Shown here: positions 34,138 to 46,300 of the stretch, in pieces
Layout of the letters: each line of letters opens with the position of its first letter
Position numbering within the stretch: position 1 is the stretch's first letter
From: Cupriavidus yeoncheonensis
GTDB lineage: Bacteria > Pseudomonadota > Gammaproteobacteria > Burkholderiales > Burkholderiaceae
NCBI RefSeq assembly: GCF_905397275.1
Contig: NZ_CAJPUY010000026.1
Span: 1 to 64,000, forward strand
Direction: 5' to 3'
Length of the DNA: 64,000 nt
The notes under the pieces: generated by a model
What the model was told of the DNA's origin: nothing
Databases searched by the model: none
The model's input: the letters and a program-made list of their open reading frames with translations, nothing else
Program-made: the position numbers and the translations under genes

Positions 34138-35226
34138 TCAGGCCGCCCTGGCCTGCTGGCCCGATGCCAGGTAGTCGCAGACGGCCCTGGTGACGTCGGC
34201 CGTGCGGGCCTTGCCGCCGAGGTCGCCGGTATGCAGCGCGGGGTTGGCGGTAACCGCTTCGATCGCGGCCATCAGGCGCTGCGCGGCGGCCTGTTCGCCA
34301 AGGTGTTCGAGCAGCATCACGACGGACCAGAACGTGCCGACCGGATTGGCCAGGCCCTTGCCCATGATGTCGAACGCCGAGCCGTGGATCGGCTCGAACA
34401 TGGACGGGTAGCGGCGCTCCGGGTCGATATTGCCGGTCGGCGCGATGCCAAGGCTGCCCGCGAGCGCGGCGGCGAGGTCGCTGAGGATGTCGGCGTGCAG
34501 GTTGGTGGCGACGATGGTGTCGAGCGATTTCGGGCGGTTCACCATGCGCGCGGTGGCGGCGTCAACGAGTTCCTTGTCCCAGGTGACGTCCGGGAAATCC
34601 TTCGCCACCTGCACGGCGACCTCGTCCCACATCACCATGGCATGGCGCTGCGCGTTGGACTTGGTGATGACCGTCAGCAGCTTGCGCGGACGCGCTTGCG
34701 CAAGCCTGAACGCGAAGCGCAGGATGCGTTCGACGCCGACGCGGGTCATCATCGACACGTCGGTCGCCGCTTCGATCGGATGGCCCTGGTGGACGCGGCC
34801 GCCGACGCCGGAGTATTCGCCTTCGGAGTTCTCGCGCACGATGACCCAGTCCAGGTCCTCGGGCGCGCAGCGCTTGAGCGGCGCGTCGATGCCGGGCAGG
34901 ATGCGCGTCGGGCGCACATTGGCGTACTGGTCGAAGCCCTGGCAGATCTTCAGGCGCAGGCCCCAGAGCGTGATGTGGTCGGGGATCTGGTTGTCGCCGG
35001 CCGAGCCGAACAGGATCGCATCCTTGTCGCGCAGCGCGTCCAGGCCGTCCGCCGGCATCATCACGCCGTGCTGGCGGTAGTAGTCGCCGCCCCAGCCGAA
35101 GTTCTCGAACTCGAAGCGGAAGCCGGCGCCCGCGGCGGCCAGCGCTTCCATCACCTCGCGCCCGGCGGGCACCACTTCCTTGCCAATGCCATCGCCCGGA
35201 ATCGTTGCGATCTTGTACGTCTTCAT
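34138..35226 (-). CDS. ttuC: Tartrate dehydrogenase/D-malate dehydrogenase
   Basis: A 362-residue member of the isocitrate/isopropylmalate dehydrogenase family: KIATIPGDGIGKEVVPAGRE, GSAGDNQIPDHITLWGLRLK, IVRENSEGEYSGVGGRVHQG, KSNAQRHAMVMWDE, NLHADILSDLAAALAGSLGI and FEPIHGSAFDIMGKGLANPV. This subgroup (TtuC/YeaU) uses NAD and Mn to oxidise L-tartrate to oxaloglycolate, to turn meso-tartrate into D-glycerate and CO2, and to decarboxylate D-malate to pyruvate. The glycerate kinase downstream favours the tartrate role. It is the first gene of a six-gene operon, divergent from a LysR gene. DmlA-type D-malate specificity is the main alternative. Confidence 0.92.
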   Translation of the reverse strand: MKTYKIATIPGDGIGKEVVPAGREVMEALAAAGAGFRFEFENFGWGGDYYRQHGVMMPADGLDALRDKDAILFGSAGDNQIPDHITLWGLRLKICQGFDQYANVRPTRILPGIDAPLKRCAPEDLDWVIVRENSEGEYSGVGGRVHQGHPIEAATDVSMMTRVGVERILRFAFRLAQARPRKLLTVITKSNAQRHAMVMWDEVAVQVAKDFPDVTWDKELVDAATARMVNRPKSLDTIVATNLHADILSDLAAALAGSLGIAPTGNIDPERRYPSMFEPIHGSAFDIMGKGLANPVGTFWSVVMLLEHLGEQAAAQRLMAAIEAVTANPALHTGDLGGKARTADVTRAVCDYLASGQQARAA

Positions 35227-35306
35227 CTTTCGTCTCCTGTCGGGATCACCGCTGAATTGCGTGAGGAGATTCTGTCCGGTAGACGAGGTTTTGGATCGGC
35301 GCTAGA

Positions 35307-35334
35307 GTTAAACCATTATTAACTTTGGGTTAAC
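35307..35334. promoter_or_regulatory. Cluster of GTTAA/TTAAC half-sites, candidate LysR operator
   Basis: GTTAA at 35307-35311, TTAAC at 35319-35323 and GTTAAC at 35329-35334 form two overlapping inverted repeats just before the LysR start and 80-110 bases from ttuC. The site is AT-rich within a GC-rich background, as expected for the divergent ttuC/LysR control region. Confidence 0.6.
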
Positions 35335-35340
35335 AGCGAA

Positions 35341-36288
35341 ATGGACTCGACAAGCGGAATCCAGCCCGGAATCCAGCGCGGTATCCAGCCGTCGGAACTG
35401 GGCTTCTTTGCTGCCGTGGCCACGGCCGGCAGCCTGAGCGCCGCCGCGCGGGACCTGGGCATCTCCACGGCGGCGGTCAGCAAGCGGCTCGCGCAGATGG
35501 AGTCGCGCATCGGCATGCCGCTGGTGACGCGCACCACGCGCCGCATGAGCCTGACGCCCGAGGGCGAGGTGTTCCTGGAGCATGCGCGCCGCATCCTTGG
35601 CGAGATCGACGACCTGCAGCAGTTGCTGACCAGCGCCAAGGGCCGGCCCAGCGGCCTGCTGCGCGTCAATGCCACGCTGGGCTTCGGCCGCATGCACGTG
35701 GCGCCTGTGATCTCGGCATACAGCCGCAAGTACCCGGACGTCGATGTGCAGCTCCAGCTGTCGGCCGACCCGCCGCCGCTGACCGAAGACGCTTTCGATG
35801 TCTGCGTGCGCTTTGGCGAGCCGCCCGATGCCCGCATCGTCGCCAAGCTGCTGGCACCCAACCGGCGCCTGCTGTGCGCGTCGCCGAAGTACCTGCGCGA
35901 GCATGGCGTGCCGCAGACGCCGTCGGACCTGTTGCGCCACAACTGCATCGGCATCCGTCAGGGCAGCGATGCCTATGGCGTATGGCGCCTGACGCCGGTC
36001 AAGGGCGCGAAGGCGCGCACGGAGTCGATCCACGTGCGCGGCAACGTCACCACGAACGATGGCGAGATCGCGGTGCACTGGGCGCTGGAAGGGCACGGCA
36101 TCGTGATGCGCGCGGAATGGGACATCGAGCGCTACCTGCGCAGTGGCCGGCTGGTGCAGGTACTGCCCCAGTACGCGACACCGGAGGCGAATATCTATGC
36201 CGTGTACCAGCAGCGCCACCAGCTGTCGTCGCGCATCCGGCTCTTCGTGGAGTTCCTGGCGCTGAAGTTCAGCGAATTCGGCAAGTAG
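35341..36288 (+). CDS. LysR-family regulator of the ttuC operon (TtuA/DmlR-like)
   Basis: A 315-residue LysR protein: winged helix near residues 18-80 (ELGFFAAVATAGSLSAAARD, then ISTAAVSKRLAQMESRIGMP) and ligand domain from about 105. The N-terminus has a short three-fold IQ(P/R)G(I) repeat (GIQPGIQRGIQPSE), so translation might begin a little later, though no better start exists. It is divergent from ttuC and paralogous to the LysR at 11439 along the entire length. It most likely activates the tartrate-type operon. Confidence 0.9.
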   Translation: MDSTSGIQPGIQRGIQPSELGFFAAVATAGSLSAAARDLGISTAAVSKRLAQMESRIGMPLVTRTTRRMSLTPEGEVFLEHARRILGEIDDLQQLLTSAKGRPSGLLRVNATLGFGRMHVAPVISAYSRKYPDVDVQLQLSADPPPLTEDAFDVCVRFGEPPDARIVAKLLAPNRRLLCASPKYLREHGVPQTPSDLLRHNCIGIRQGSDAYGVWRLTPVKGAKARTESIHVRGNVTTNDGEIAVHWALEGHGIVMRAEWDIERYLRSGRLVQVLPQYATPEANIYAVYQQRHQLSSRIRLFVEFLALKFSEFGK

Positions 36289-36355
36289 GACGCGACCGCC
36301 CGCTTTGCCCCGCGGGCCGGCTGCCCTGCGTACAATGCGGGGCTCGACTCCTGGG

Positions 36356-36544
36356 ATGATGTCCGTGAAGAAAACCGACCTGGAAAAAAACAAGGGCCTG
36401 AAGATTGCCAACAGCATGAAGCAGGCAGGCGCCCACCGCGCCGGCGCTTTGCCGAAGACGAAGGGCCAGCAGAACGCCGGCAAGACCGGCCTGCTGGGCA
36501 AGCTGCTGGGCAAGGCGCTGCCGCCGGAGAAGGCGGAGGACTGA
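36356..36544 (+). CDS. Small basic protein of unknown function
   Basis: A 62-residue, Lys-rich protein starting at a double ATG (MMSVKKTDLEKNKGLKIANS) with GGGATG-type sequence before it and a TACAAT -10-like element at 36331-36336. The sequence is hydrophilic with a Gly/Leu-rich C-terminal part (KTGLLGKLLGKALPPEK). I do not recognise a family; composition suggests a nucleic-acid- or ribosome-associated protein, but this is a guess. It stands alone between the LysR gene and the convergent psuG. Confidence 0.55.
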   Translation: MMSVKKTDLEKNKGLKIANSMKQAGAHRAGALPKTKGQQNAGKTGLLGKLLGKALPPEKAED

Positions 36545-36589
36545 AGTGCAGCTTTCGGCCTGTTGGCGCTGATACGCGGCGGGCCGGAC

Positions 36590-37537
<948 letters not shown>

Positions 37538-37571
37538 ATCGATGTTATCGGCGGGGGAGGAGCGGGCTCGC

Positions 37572-37597
37572 GGGCCGGCATGACGGTCGGCCGGCCC
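37572..37597 (-). terminator. Hairpin between fumC and psuG
   Basis: GGGCCGGC and GCCGGCCC form an eight-base-pair stem around ten bases, 14 bases after the fumC stop. No U tract follows, so it may attenuate rather than stop transcription. Confidence 0.45.
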
Positions 37598-37610
37598 CTC
37601 AAGCCAGCTG

Positions 37611-39017
<1,407 letters not shown>

Positions 39018-39140
39018 TGACAAGCTCCTGGCAACGGGGAGAGAGGGAGACTGGCTGTGGCGCGGCATGGCCGCCCCTGGCCGTCCTTTAGAATAGTGCT
39101 TCATTGTGTCCGGCAGCTTCGTCAATCCCCTGCCACCAGC

Positions 39141-40037
39141 ATGCTTATCGCCCAGCTCAAGTCCTTTTTCATGGTGGCACGCATTGGCAGCGTGACCCAG
39201 GCCGCCAAGCGCCTGGGCTTGTCGCAGCCGACCATCACGGCGCAGATCCGCGCGCTGGAAGAGGCCTATGGCGTCGAGCTGTTCCATCGCGGCGGCAGGC
39301 GCCTGGCGCTGTCCGATGCGGGGCTGGCGCTGCTGCCCAGGGTCGAGGCGCTGGTACAGCAGGAAACCGAGATCGACTTCTTCCTGCGCCATTCAGGCGA
39401 CCTGCGCACCGGCAGCCTGCGCATCGGCGCCACCGCGCCGTATTACGTGCTGGACCTGATCCGGCGCTTCAGCGCGCGCTACCCGGCCATCGACGTCACG
39501 GTCGAGATGGGCAATTCGCAGGAAGTGCTCAACGCCCTGCAGGAGTACCGCGTGGACGTGGCCATGTCGTCCCAATGCGTGGACGACCCGCGCCTGTCGC
39601 GCCTGCTGCTTGGCGTGGATCCGCTCGTGCTGGTGGTGCATCGCACCCATCCGCTGGCGGGGCAAGCGGAGGTGACGCCCGCCATGCTCGCGGGGTGCCG
39701 CCTGCTGATGCGCGAAGCGGGCTCGACGACACGCATCGCCACCGAGCAGATGCTCGCGCAGGCCAACATTTCGCCCGGATCACAGATGGAAATCGGCAGC
39801 CGTGAATCGATCCGCGAGGCCGTGATACGCAACCTTGGCGTCTCCGTCATCGCGCTGCATGAAGTGCCCAGCCACCCGGATCTGCATGTGCTGCGCTTCA
39901 CCGGCGGCGCGCCGCAGCTGCATGAGTACCTGTACTGCCTGCGCGAGCGCCGGGACGCACGGCTGATCGACGCCTTTGTCGCAATGGCGGTACCTGCCGG
40001 CCAGCAGACGCCAGGCCGGGCGACAGCCGTTCAGTGA
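39141..40037 (+). CDS. LysR-family regulator of the aminoethylphosphonate-associated type
   Basis: A 298-residue LysR protein: winged helix at 1-60 (LKSFFMVARIGSVTQAAKRL, then LSQPTITAQIRALEEAYGVE) and ligand domain from about 88 (GSLRIGATAPYYVLDLIRRF, EMGNSQEVLNALQEYRVDVA, CRLLMREAGSTTRIATEQML). These segments resemble the regulators linked with 2-aminoethylphosphonate catabolism, and a transporter of that type lies about 6.7 kb downstream on the same strand. Alternatively it may control the divergent fumC. The start at 39141 is chosen because the DNA-binding domain begins immediately after it. Confidence 0.85.
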   Translation: MLIAQLKSFFMVARIGSVTQAAKRLGLSQPTITAQIRALEEAYGVELFHRGGRRLALSDAGLALLPRVEALVQQETEIDFFLRHSGDLRTGSLRIGATAPYYVLDLIRRFSARYPAIDVTVEMGNSQEVLNALQEYRVDVAMSSQCVDDPRLSRLLLGVDPLVLVVHRTHPLAGQAEVTPAMLAGCRLLMREAGSTTRIATEQMLAQANISPGSQMEIGSRESIREAVIRNLGVSVIALHEVPSHPDLHVLRFTGGAPQLHEYLYCLRERRDARLIDAFVAMAVPAGQQTPGRATAVQ

Positions 40038-40040
40038 TGT

Positions 40041-40066
40041 GGCCGGCACCCTTGATGGCGCCGGCC
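40041..40066. terminator. Hairpin between convergent LysR and copper-storage genes
   Basis: GGCCGGC and GCCGGCC pair across 12 bases, starting four bases after the LysR stop. It is GC-rich with no U run, and its place between convergent genes suggests a bidirectional terminator. Confidence 0.45.
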
Positions 40067-40084
40067 CGTGGTGCACGTCGACGG

Positions 40085-40435
40085 CTAGGCCGTCATCTTG
40101 AGGCAGGCTTCCATGCAAGCCGCGCAGGCGCGCGCGCACTCCTGGCAATGTTCGGCATCGTGCCGCTCGCATTCTTCCTTGCACCACTTGCAGACTTCGG
40201 CGCAGTCCTCGCAGACCAGCGGGGCGAATTCGCTGTTGCGCAGCATATAGGACGCGGCTAGCTGCGCAATGCCGGCACAGTCCATGTCCAGCGCGATGCA
40301 GCGCGCCATCCTGCGCACGTCGGATTCTTCCAGGCAAGCCGCGGCACACTTGAGCGCGGCGGCGGCGCAGGCATTGCAGGCGGCAATGCAGTCGGCGTAG
40401 CGGCGGGCGTTTTCCTGCACGGTGGGTCGGATCAT
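40085..40435 (-). CDS. Cysteine-rich four-helix copper-storage-type protein (DUF326/Csp3-like)
   Basis: A 116-residue protein with 17 cysteines arranged in helical CxxxC and CxxC patterns (YADCIAACNACAAAALKCAA, CEDCAEVCKWCKEECERHD, CQECARACAACMEACLK). This is the DUF326/Csp signature: a four-helix bundle whose core is lined by Cys that bind many Cu(I) ions. There is no signal peptide, so it should be a cytosolic store like Csp3. It is monocistronic. The start at 40435 has GGAGG-like sequence nearby (AAAGGAGGACGCTCAC). Confidence 0.9.
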   Translation of the reverse strand: MIRPTVQENARRYADCIAACNACAAAALKCAAACLEESDVRRMARCIALDMDCAGIAQLAASYMLRNSEFAPLVCEDCAEVCKWCKEECERHDAEHCQECARACAACMEACLKMTA

Positions 40436-40702
40436 GTGAGCGTCCTCCTTTGGGGGTCGGTGACGGCGACAGGCAGAAACCCGCGGCGGTGACTGAAACG
40501 ACAGTCGCGGGCAACCGTTATCCACAATAGCAGGCGCGGACGCGTCCTGCCGGGACGGGTTTGCTGCACAGCAGTGATCTACAATGCCGCCTGCGCCGCA
40601 CAACCGGTCGCAGTAACGGCCATGGCAGCGGCACTTGCCGCCCCAAGCCGTGCTCTAATCGGAAACGCGGCATTCCACATGTGGCGGGAAAGGAAGGACA
40701 TC

Positions 40703-41089
40703 ATGGGCGAGGCAAAAAGACGGGGTACGCCCCAGCAACGGGCTGAAGAGGCGCGTGCGAAGAAAGAGGCCTTGCGCCCGGCGCAACTGGTCTGCGGCAA
40801 CTGCAAGACCGCATTCCAGGAATTTGACGAGCTGGACGTGCCCGGGCTGCCCGGCATCGACGCCGTCTTTGGCGGACAGTGCCCGGCCTGCGGCAACGAT
40901 GTGGTGGTCTTCAAGGGCGAGTCGAACGCCGTGGCCGAGGCGATGATCGCCTGGCAGAAGATGCTCGGCGCCGACGCGCAACTGGGCTACCAGTCCAGCG
41001 ACGGCCGCCATGTGTCGTATGAGCCAGGCAGCGATGGCGGCGAAGAGCCTGGCGGCGCCGGTGGCACACCGCGCGGCACGGTTCACTGA
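40703..41089 (+). CDS. Small zinc-ribbon protein of unknown function
   Basis: A 128-residue protein starting MGEAKRRGTPQQRAEEARAK, a basic N-terminus seen in several small nucleic-acid-linked families. Two CxxC pairs (LVCGNCKTAF and GQCPACGNDV) flank a stretch of about 30 residues and should bind one zinc. The C-terminus is Gly-rich. AAGGACATC precedes the ATG at 40703; an earlier ATG (MWRERKDIM) lies 8 codons upstream. Its last seven bases overlap the end of the convergent GGDEF gene. I cannot assign a function. Confidence 0.7.
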   Translation: MGEAKRRGTPQQRAEEARAKKEALRPAQLVCGNCKTAFQEFDELDVPGLPGIDAVFGGQCPACGNDVVVFKGESNAVAEAMIAWQKMLGADAQLGYQSSDGRHVSYEPGSDGGEEPGGAGGTPRGTVH

Positions 41090-43074
41090 GCGCTGTCGAC
41101 GGTCACCAGTTGCGGCGGGCCGATCTCGTACCGGCCCCGGCCGGCGCTCTTGGCGCGGTACAGCAGCACATCGGCCAGGCGCAGCAGCTCGCTGTCCTGC
41201 ATGGGGCCGCCGTCATACAGCGCTACGCCGATGCTGACGTCGACGTCGGCGAACATGCCTTCGAAGTGAAAGCGCTGGCCCACCGCGCACAGGATGGCGG
41301 TGGCCACGCTGCGGGCCGCGGCCGCGCTGCCGACGGATTCAAGGATGATCGCGAATTCGTCGCCGCCGACGCGCGCCACCGCGTCCTGCTTGCGCACGCA
41401 GCCGAGCACGCGCTTGGCAAAGGCCTGCAGCAGCAGGTCGCCGGCGGCATGCCCGTGGATGTCGTTGACGGCCTTGAAGCGGTCCATGTCCAGGTACAGC
41501 ACCGCCATCATCCCGCCGGTTTCGCGGCAGTCCGCCATGGCGCGCTGCAGCCGGCTTTCGAACGCGCTGCGGTTCAATAGCTGGGTCAGGTGGTCGGTGC
41601 TGGAAATATGCGACAGGCGCATGGTTTCGAGCTTGCGCGGCGTAATGTCCTGCACGTGGATATGCACGCCGACCACTTCGCTGCCATCCGCGCTCCATTC
41701 GGGGCGGTAGCTGGTTTCCATGCAGTGGTATTCGGGATTGGTGTCTTCGGACTCGAAGGTCACCACGGCGCCCGCCAGCGCGCGTTGCAGGAAGGGCTGG
41801 GCCCTGGCATAGCGCGTTTCGCCCAGCACCTCGCGCACGGTCTTGCCGCGCAGTTCCTCCAGCGTCATGCCGAAGGTGTGTTCGTAGGCGACATTGTTGA
41901 ACACATAGCGCTCATCGGTATCGATAAAGGCCAGCAGCGACGGCAGCGTGTCGGTCACGGCGCGCAGGCGCCGCTCGCTGCGGTCCAGTTCGTGGCGCCG
42001 GTCGCGCACGTCGCGCATGAGGCGGGTGAACGCGCGCGCCAGGTCGCCGATCTCGTCGCGCTGCTGCCGCTCGGGCAGGCGTTCGAAGGCGGACAGGTCG
42101 GAGGTGCTGTCCCTGACCACCTCATGCAGCCGCGTCAGCGGCGCCAGCAGGTGGCGCACGGCCAGCCAGATGGACGCGGCCACCAGCAAGAGCGCCAGCC
42201 CCGTCAGCATCAGCAGGCGCTCCTGCATGTGGTGCAGCGGCGTGTAGGCCTCGCGCGCGGGGAGCAGTGCCACGAGTTCCCAGCCCGTGGTCGACATCAG
42301 GTAGCGCGAGACCACGGGGCGCGTTGGCGTCAGGAATTCGAACAGCGCGGCGCGGTCGTCCTGGCCGCAGGTATCGCCGATGGCGCGGGCGGGCTGGCGC
42401 GCCTGCGCCGGGTCGGGATGCTGCACGTAGACCGGGCGGCTGCCCGACGAGACCAGGCAGTAGAAGCCAGTGGTCCCCAGCCGGTTGTGCAGCACCTCCA
42501 CGAGAAAGTTCGAGCTCGACAGGTCGAGCCAGCCGCCCACCAGACCGGCAAACTGCCCTTGCGCCGAAATGACCGGCACCGCCACGATCACGCCGAAGCG
42601 GTCATTGGTGCGCGCCCGGATCGGTGGACTGATTACCGGCGTGCGCGTGCGTGCCGCTTCGCGGAAGTAGCTGCGGTCGCCGACTTCGGCGAGCATGCCG
42701 CCGTCGCCCAGCGCGGTGCCGCGCGCGTCGACCACCATCAGGCCGTTGAACGCGCCGGGAATGGGAACGGCACGTCGGACCTGCGCCAGTGCCTGGGTCA
42801 GCGCGCTGTGCGCCTGCGCGCTGCGCGCCGTGGCAAGCAGGCCGCCAAGCTGCCCGGCCTGCTGCGTCAGCAGCAGGATGCGGTCTTCCATGGCAGTGTC
42901 GAGCTGGTCCGCGGACAGTTTGACGATCGAGTCCTGCTCGTCCTGGAGCACGTCATGCAGGTCGCGGTGCACCGCGTACAGCGACGTGAGCACGATGCCC
43001 GTGCCGAACACCGCGGCCAGTACCGTGGTGATCAACGCGATACGCGCTTTCAGCGTGGGCAAGAGGACGGGCAT
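41083..43074 (-). CDS. Diguanylate cyclase with dCACHE, HAMP and PAS domains
   Basis: A 663-residue membrane sensor: first helix at about 12-32, a periplasmic dCACHE region (about 40-280, with GDRSYFREAARTRTPVISPP), second helix near 295-315 (MLTGLALLLVAASIWLA), HAMP (to about 370), PAS (about 385-505) and GGDEF (about 515-655). The active site GGDEF is at 570-574, and the inhibitory I-site RKQD lies exactly five residues before it, so c-di-GMP synthesis with product feedback is expected. Start at 43074 (MPVLLPTLKARIAL) places the first helix at the N-terminus. It is head-to-head with the GGDEF-EAL gene. Confidence 0.93.
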   Translation of the reverse strand: MPVLLPTLKARIALITTVLAAVFGTGIVLTSLYAVHRDLHDVLQDEQDSIVKLSADQLDTAMEDRILLLTQQAGQLGGLLATARSAQAHSALTQALAQVRRAVPIPGAFNGLMVVDARGTALGDGGMLAEVGDRSYFREAARTRTPVISPPIRARTNDRFGVIVAVPVISAQGQFAGLVGGWLDLSSSNFLVEVLHNRLGTTGFYCLVSSGSRPVYVQHPDPAQARQPARAIGDTCGQDDRAALFEFLTPTRPVVSRYLMSTTGWELVALLPAREAYTPLHHMQERLLMLTGLALLLVAASIWLAVRHLLAPLTRLHEVVRDSTSDLSAFERLPERQQRDEIGDLARAFTRLMRDVRDRRHELDRSERRLRAVTDTLPSLLAFIDTDERYVFNNVAYEHTFGMTLEELRGKTVREVLGETRYARAQPFLQRALAGAVVTFESEDTNPEYHCMETSYRPEWSADGSEVVGVHIHVQDITPRKLETMRLSHISSTDHLTQLLNRSAFESRLQRAMADCRETGGMMAVLYLDMDRFKAVNDIHGHAAGDLLLQAFAKRVLGCVRKQDAVARVGGDEFAIILESVGSAAAARSVATAILCAVGQRFHFEGMFADVDVSIGVALYDGGPMQDSELLRLADVLLYRAKSAGRGRYEIGPPQLVTVDSAQ

Positions 43075-43355
43075 GCGGGGGCGATGTTCGGAATTCGGCT
43101 TGCCGCGCGGGGCCGGGTCCGGGCAGGCGGGGCGCACGGCGGAACGCCTGCGGCACAACCCTACCATACCCGGCGGGGTCACGGCAGGTCGGCAATGTGC
43201 GGGGGTTGACATTGCCAACTTGCCGGCGGCTCTCCCCTCCCATCGGGAGACGGGTGCGGTGCGGGACTGTGCGCATGCGGCGCGCCAAGGTATAGTCCCC
43301 GTTGCCTGCAAGGCGCGGGCGCGCGCCGCGCGGCAACCCACGAACCCCGTCCGCC

Positions 43356-46300
43356 ATGAAACTGCGTTTGCCGTCGTCCGCCGTGCCCGTGTTGCTCGCG
43401 CTTCTGGTTACCGCGGGCGGCGCGCTGTTGACGGCCGCCGCCTGGCGGCAGGCGGCGCAACCCGAGCAGCGCCTGGCGCAACAGCGTTTCGAGGCGCTGC
43501 TGGCCGATGCCACGGTCGCGCTGCGCGCGCGGCTGCATGAGAACGACCAGTTGCTGCGTGGCATGGCGGCGCTGATGACGGCCAACCCGGCCACGTCGCG
43601 AGCCCAGTGGCGCAACTACCTGTACGCGGCGCAGCTCGACGAGCTGCCCCCCGGCACGCAATCCGTCGGCTATGCCCCGGTGGTCCGGCGCGACGGCGTG
43701 GGCCGCCTGACTGCCGCCGCCCGCCGCGACGGCCTGTCCGATTTCAGCATTACCCCGGCGGGGGGGCGCGATCTCTACGTGCCCGTCTTCTATATCGAGC
43801 CGCCGGCCGGGCGCAACGCCCGCGTGCTGGGCTTCGACTTGCTGTCCGAGCCGGCGCGCCGCGCCGCGCTGGAGGCCGCCCGCGACAGCGGCGAGCCGCG
43901 CGCCACCGGCGGACTGGAGCTGATTCGCGAGGCCGAATCGCCGACGCACCAGCTTGGCGCGCTGGTGGTCCTGCCCGTGTATGGCGGCGGCGAGGCGTTT
44001 GGCAACGCCGAGGACCGGCGCGCGGCGGTCATCGGCTATGTCTTCGCGTCGCTGCGCCTGGGCGACCTGATGCGCAGCGTCACGGGTCGTGCCGCCAGCG
44101 AACTGGTGCTTGCGCTCCAGGAGGGCCCTGCCAGCGCGCGCGGCAGGCTCGTGTCCGGCGATCTCACCGACGGCGAGCGCCGCGACGACGGCCATCTGCC
44201 CATGCTCGCCGCCGAACGCCAGTTCGACTACGGCGGACGGACCTGGACGCTGCGCGCGGCGTCCCGCCCGGCATTCGAAGCGGCCCACGGCAACGACCGT
44301 GCCCGCATGGTTGCCGCCGCCGGCGCGCTGGCCACGCTGCTGGTGACGCTGCTGACCTTTGCGCTGGCTCGCCAGCGGCAAGCCGCCCGGCAGGACGCCG
44401 CAGCGGCCGACAGCCGCCGCGAGGCCGACCAGGCCATGCTGCAGGCCTGCATGGCGCTAGCCGCGGACGGATTCCTGGTGACCGATGCCGAGGGCAGCGT
44501 GACCAGCGCGAGCGCACGCGCCGCGCAGTTCTTCGGCACCAGTGCCGAGGACCTGCAGGGCCGGGCGCTGGCCGGGCTGGTGCCGGGGGTTGCCGGCATT
44601 GCGATGGCGTCGGTCGCGCGGTCCGGGCGGGCGTCGGCCCAGCGCGAGCTGGAGGGCGTGCGCGCCGACGGCAGCCGTTTCCCGCTGCGGGCCGGCATGG
44701 CGCGTCTGCCCGGCAACGGTTCCGGCGAGCCCGCGCGCTCGCTCTGGATCCTGACCGACCTGGATGAACTGTGGCGGGCGCGCCAGCAGGCTGCCGTGCA
44801 GGCCGGCCGCTATGCGAGCCTGGCCGACCACGCGCCCATGTGCGTCATCACCTTCGATGAAGACGGGTGCATCACCGGCATCAACCGTGCGGGCCAGCAC
44901 CTGCTCTGGTATCCCGATCCCGGGCTGGTCGCCGGCATGCGCTACGCCGACCTGCATGTGGCCGATGAGCTGGCCGAACGCGCGCGCGAGCTGACGCGCG
45001 AACTCGGGGAAGCCGTCGCGCCCGGGCTGCCGGCGCTGGTGGCCAAGGCCCGCCTCGGGCTGGTCGACGAGCGCGAATGGACATGGGTGCGCAAGGGCGG
45101 CTCGCGCGTGCCGGTGCAGGTGACGTTGCGCATATTGCCCGCCGAAGACGGGCAGCCGCGCGAGTACCAGGCCATTGCCTGCGACCTGACCGAACGCCAC
45201 CGCGTGGACGAGTACATCCGCCACCTGGCGCTGCATGACGCGCTGACCGGCCTGCCCAACCGCGCCGAGCTGACCGAGCGCTGCGAAGCGCTGCTGCTGC
45301 ACGCACGGCGCCACGGCGAGCGCGTGGCCCTGCTGCTGCTCGATCTCGATCATTTCAAGCACATCAACGATTCGCTGGGCCATCCGGTCGGCGACGACGT
45401 GCTGCGTACAATTGCCGACCGCCTCAAGGCCGCCGTGCGTCCGGGCGACCTGGTCGCGCGCATGGGTGGCGACGAGTTCGCCGTGGTGCTGAGCGGACTG
45501 CGCCAGGACAGCGAGGCCGAGCTGGCCGCCTCGAAGATCCTGGCGCGGGTGTCCGAGGAACTCGACATCGACGGGCAGCGGCTGCGGGTGACGCCATCGC
45601 TTGGCATCGCGATGTTCCCGACCGATGGCGAATCGCTGACGGACCTGCTCAAGTCGGCCGATGCCGCCCTGTACGCTGCCAAGCAGGGCGGCCGCGCGCA
45701 ACAGCGCCGCTTTGCCAGCGAGATGGCAGAAGCGGCCCTGGCACGCCTCACCATCGAGGGCCTGCTGCGCCGGGCGCTCGACGCACAGGAGTTCAACCTG
45801 CGCTACCAGCCCATCGTCGATACCACCACGCTGGCCGTGGCCGGCGTGGAGGCGCTGATCGCCTGGCAGACGCCGGAGCGCGGCACGATGTCGCCGGCCG
45901 AGTTCATCCCCATTGCCGAGCAATGCGGCCTGATCGGCGCGCTCGGCGAATGGGCACTGGCCACGGCCTGCCACGATATCCAGGCGCTGCGCGCTGCGCT
46001 GGGCCGCGAGATCGAGGTGGCCGTGAACATCTCGCCGCTGCAGTTGCGCCAGGCCGGGTTTCCCGACGTGGTCGCGCGCTGCCTGGAGCAGAGCGGGCTG
46101 CCGCCGGCCAGCCTGACCATCGAGGTGACCGAGGGGATCCTGGTCGATGGCGGCGAGACCACCATCGACACCTTCCGCCGGCTGCGCGAACTCGGCGTGC
46201 AGATCTCGATCGACGACTTCGGCACCGGTTACTCGGGCCTGCACTACCTGACGCGGCTGCCGATCAACCGGCTCAAGATCGACAAATCCTTCGTCGACGA

